Assembly: GCA_964019055.1 (NCBI GenBank)
Contig: CAXHSA010000059.1
Coordinates: 248,001 to 312,000, forward strand
From: Anthopleura xanthogrammica
Taxonomy: Eukaryota > Cnidaria > Anthozoa > Actiniaria > Actiniidae
DNA length: 64,000 nucleotides
Reading direction: 5' to 3'
Positions 63,523-64,000 of this stretch are shown here, one piece after another. Made by a program: the position numbers and the translations under genes. Numbering within the stretch: position 1 is the stretch's first letter; the number at the start of each line of letters is the position of its first letter. The notes under the pieces are model-generated. The model saw only the letters and a program-made list of their open reading frames with translations. It did not search any database and was not told the DNA's origin.

Positions 63523-64000
63523 CTAGGGGAAGACTGCCGAATTTTCACAAGATAAACGTGACCATGTATAGGTAGAATCGTGCCAGCAATCCATTTCCGT
63601 GATCAAAATTGGCAAATTCCGAAATCGTAAAGTGTCTAACTTTGTAGCTGCGCATGCGCAGGCACCAAAACTAGGGGAAGACTGCCGAATTTTCACAAGA
63701 TAAACGTGACCATGTATAGGTAGAATCGTGCCAGCAATCCATTTCCGTGATCAAAATTGGCAAATTCCGAAATCGTAAAGCGTCTAACTTTGTAGCTGCG
63801 CATGCGCGGGCACCAAAACTAGGGGAAGACTGCCGAATTTTCACAAGATAAACGTGACCATGTATAGGTAGAATCGTGCCAGTAATCCATTTCCGTGATC
63901 AAAATTGACAAATTCCAAAATCGTAAAGTGCCTAACTTTGTTGCTGCGCATGCGCGGGCACCAAAACTAGGGGAAGACTACCGAATTTTCACAAGATAAA

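Larger units (their letters stand above)
58978..64000 (-). repeat. 148-bp satellite, inverted tandem array
   Basis: The same 148-bp unit now reads on the minus strand. It starts with a 105-bp partial unit (58978-59082), followed by 33 full units in exact 148-bp register (the CTAG that opens the reverse-read unit is at 59083, 59231, 59379 ... 63967), and a 34-bp partial unit cut by the window end. No indel is seen in this part. Variants seen in the forward array also occur here (for example TATCTTTG for GATAGG, and CAGTAATCC for GGATTACTG), so both arrays belong to one family. The inverted array looks slightly more uniform than much of the forward array. Confidence 0.98.

Noticed and set aside
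1..64000. CRISPR-like array, because of regular repeat spacing
   Set aside because: The whole 148-bp unit is conserved. There are no short repeats with unique spacers and no cas genes. Substitution patterns and multi-unit periods are those of satellite DNA.

Overview
The whole 64 kb window is one satellite DNA. A 148-bp unit is repeated head to tail with no unique sequence, gene, RNA gene, transposon or CRISPR array that I can recognise. Taking the unit to start at the TTTTGGTGCC box, there are 398 complete units on the plus strand (1-58908) and a 69-bp partial unit (58909-58977). The array then switches orientation, and 33 complete units plus two partial ones run on the minus strand to the end of the window (58978-64000). 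Both ends of the window lie inside the satellite, so the true array is longer.

An array this long and homogeneous, with a near-nucleosome-sized unit and multi-monomer higher-order repeats, points to eukaryotic heterochromatin, most often centromeric or pericentromeric, subtelomeric or B-chromosome DNA. The species cannot be named from the sequence. The consensus unit has 66 G+C of 148 (about 45%) and 8 CpG against about 7.4 expected by chance. CpG is therefore not depleted, which fits a lineage or region without heavy germline CpG methylation, such as many invertebrates. This is weak evidence.

Layout of the forward array, with period given in monomers: 1-2220 (8), 2221-5032 (10), 5033-6956 (5, sharing a 4-monomer cassette with the previous block), 6957-10212 (no clear order), 10213-11396 (3), 11397-12876 (no clear order), 12877-14208 (5, decayed), 14209-17760 (12), 17317-18352 copied 4588 bp downstream at 21905-22940, 18945-21460 (4), 23829-29008 (a 4-monomer cassette recurring at 13- and 17-monomer offsets), 29897-31376 (5), 31673-33004 (5, loose), 33449-35964 (loose), 35965-36852 (3), 37297-41144 (3/4/5), 41589-43068 (5, nearly identical copies), 42921-46473 (11- and 14-monomer offsets), 46474-48547 (4/6/4, with 149-bp units), 48400-50175 (6), 50176-51803 (loose), 51804-52395 (2), 53284-53875 (2), 55060-55947 (3), 56244-57131 (3), 57280-58463 (4). 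In the inverted array: 59379-60266 (2) and 61451-63522 (4,4,3,3).

The points of most interest are: the orientation switch, with 2-bp microhomology and arms that are not mirror images; a perfect match to the NRF-1 palindromic consensus in the consensus monomer; the near-total absence of indels despite many substitutions; two linked sequence haplotypes of the monomer with recombinants; and visible steps of higher-order repeat birth and loss. Coordinates, periods and motif matches were read by eye. No alignment or database search was run.
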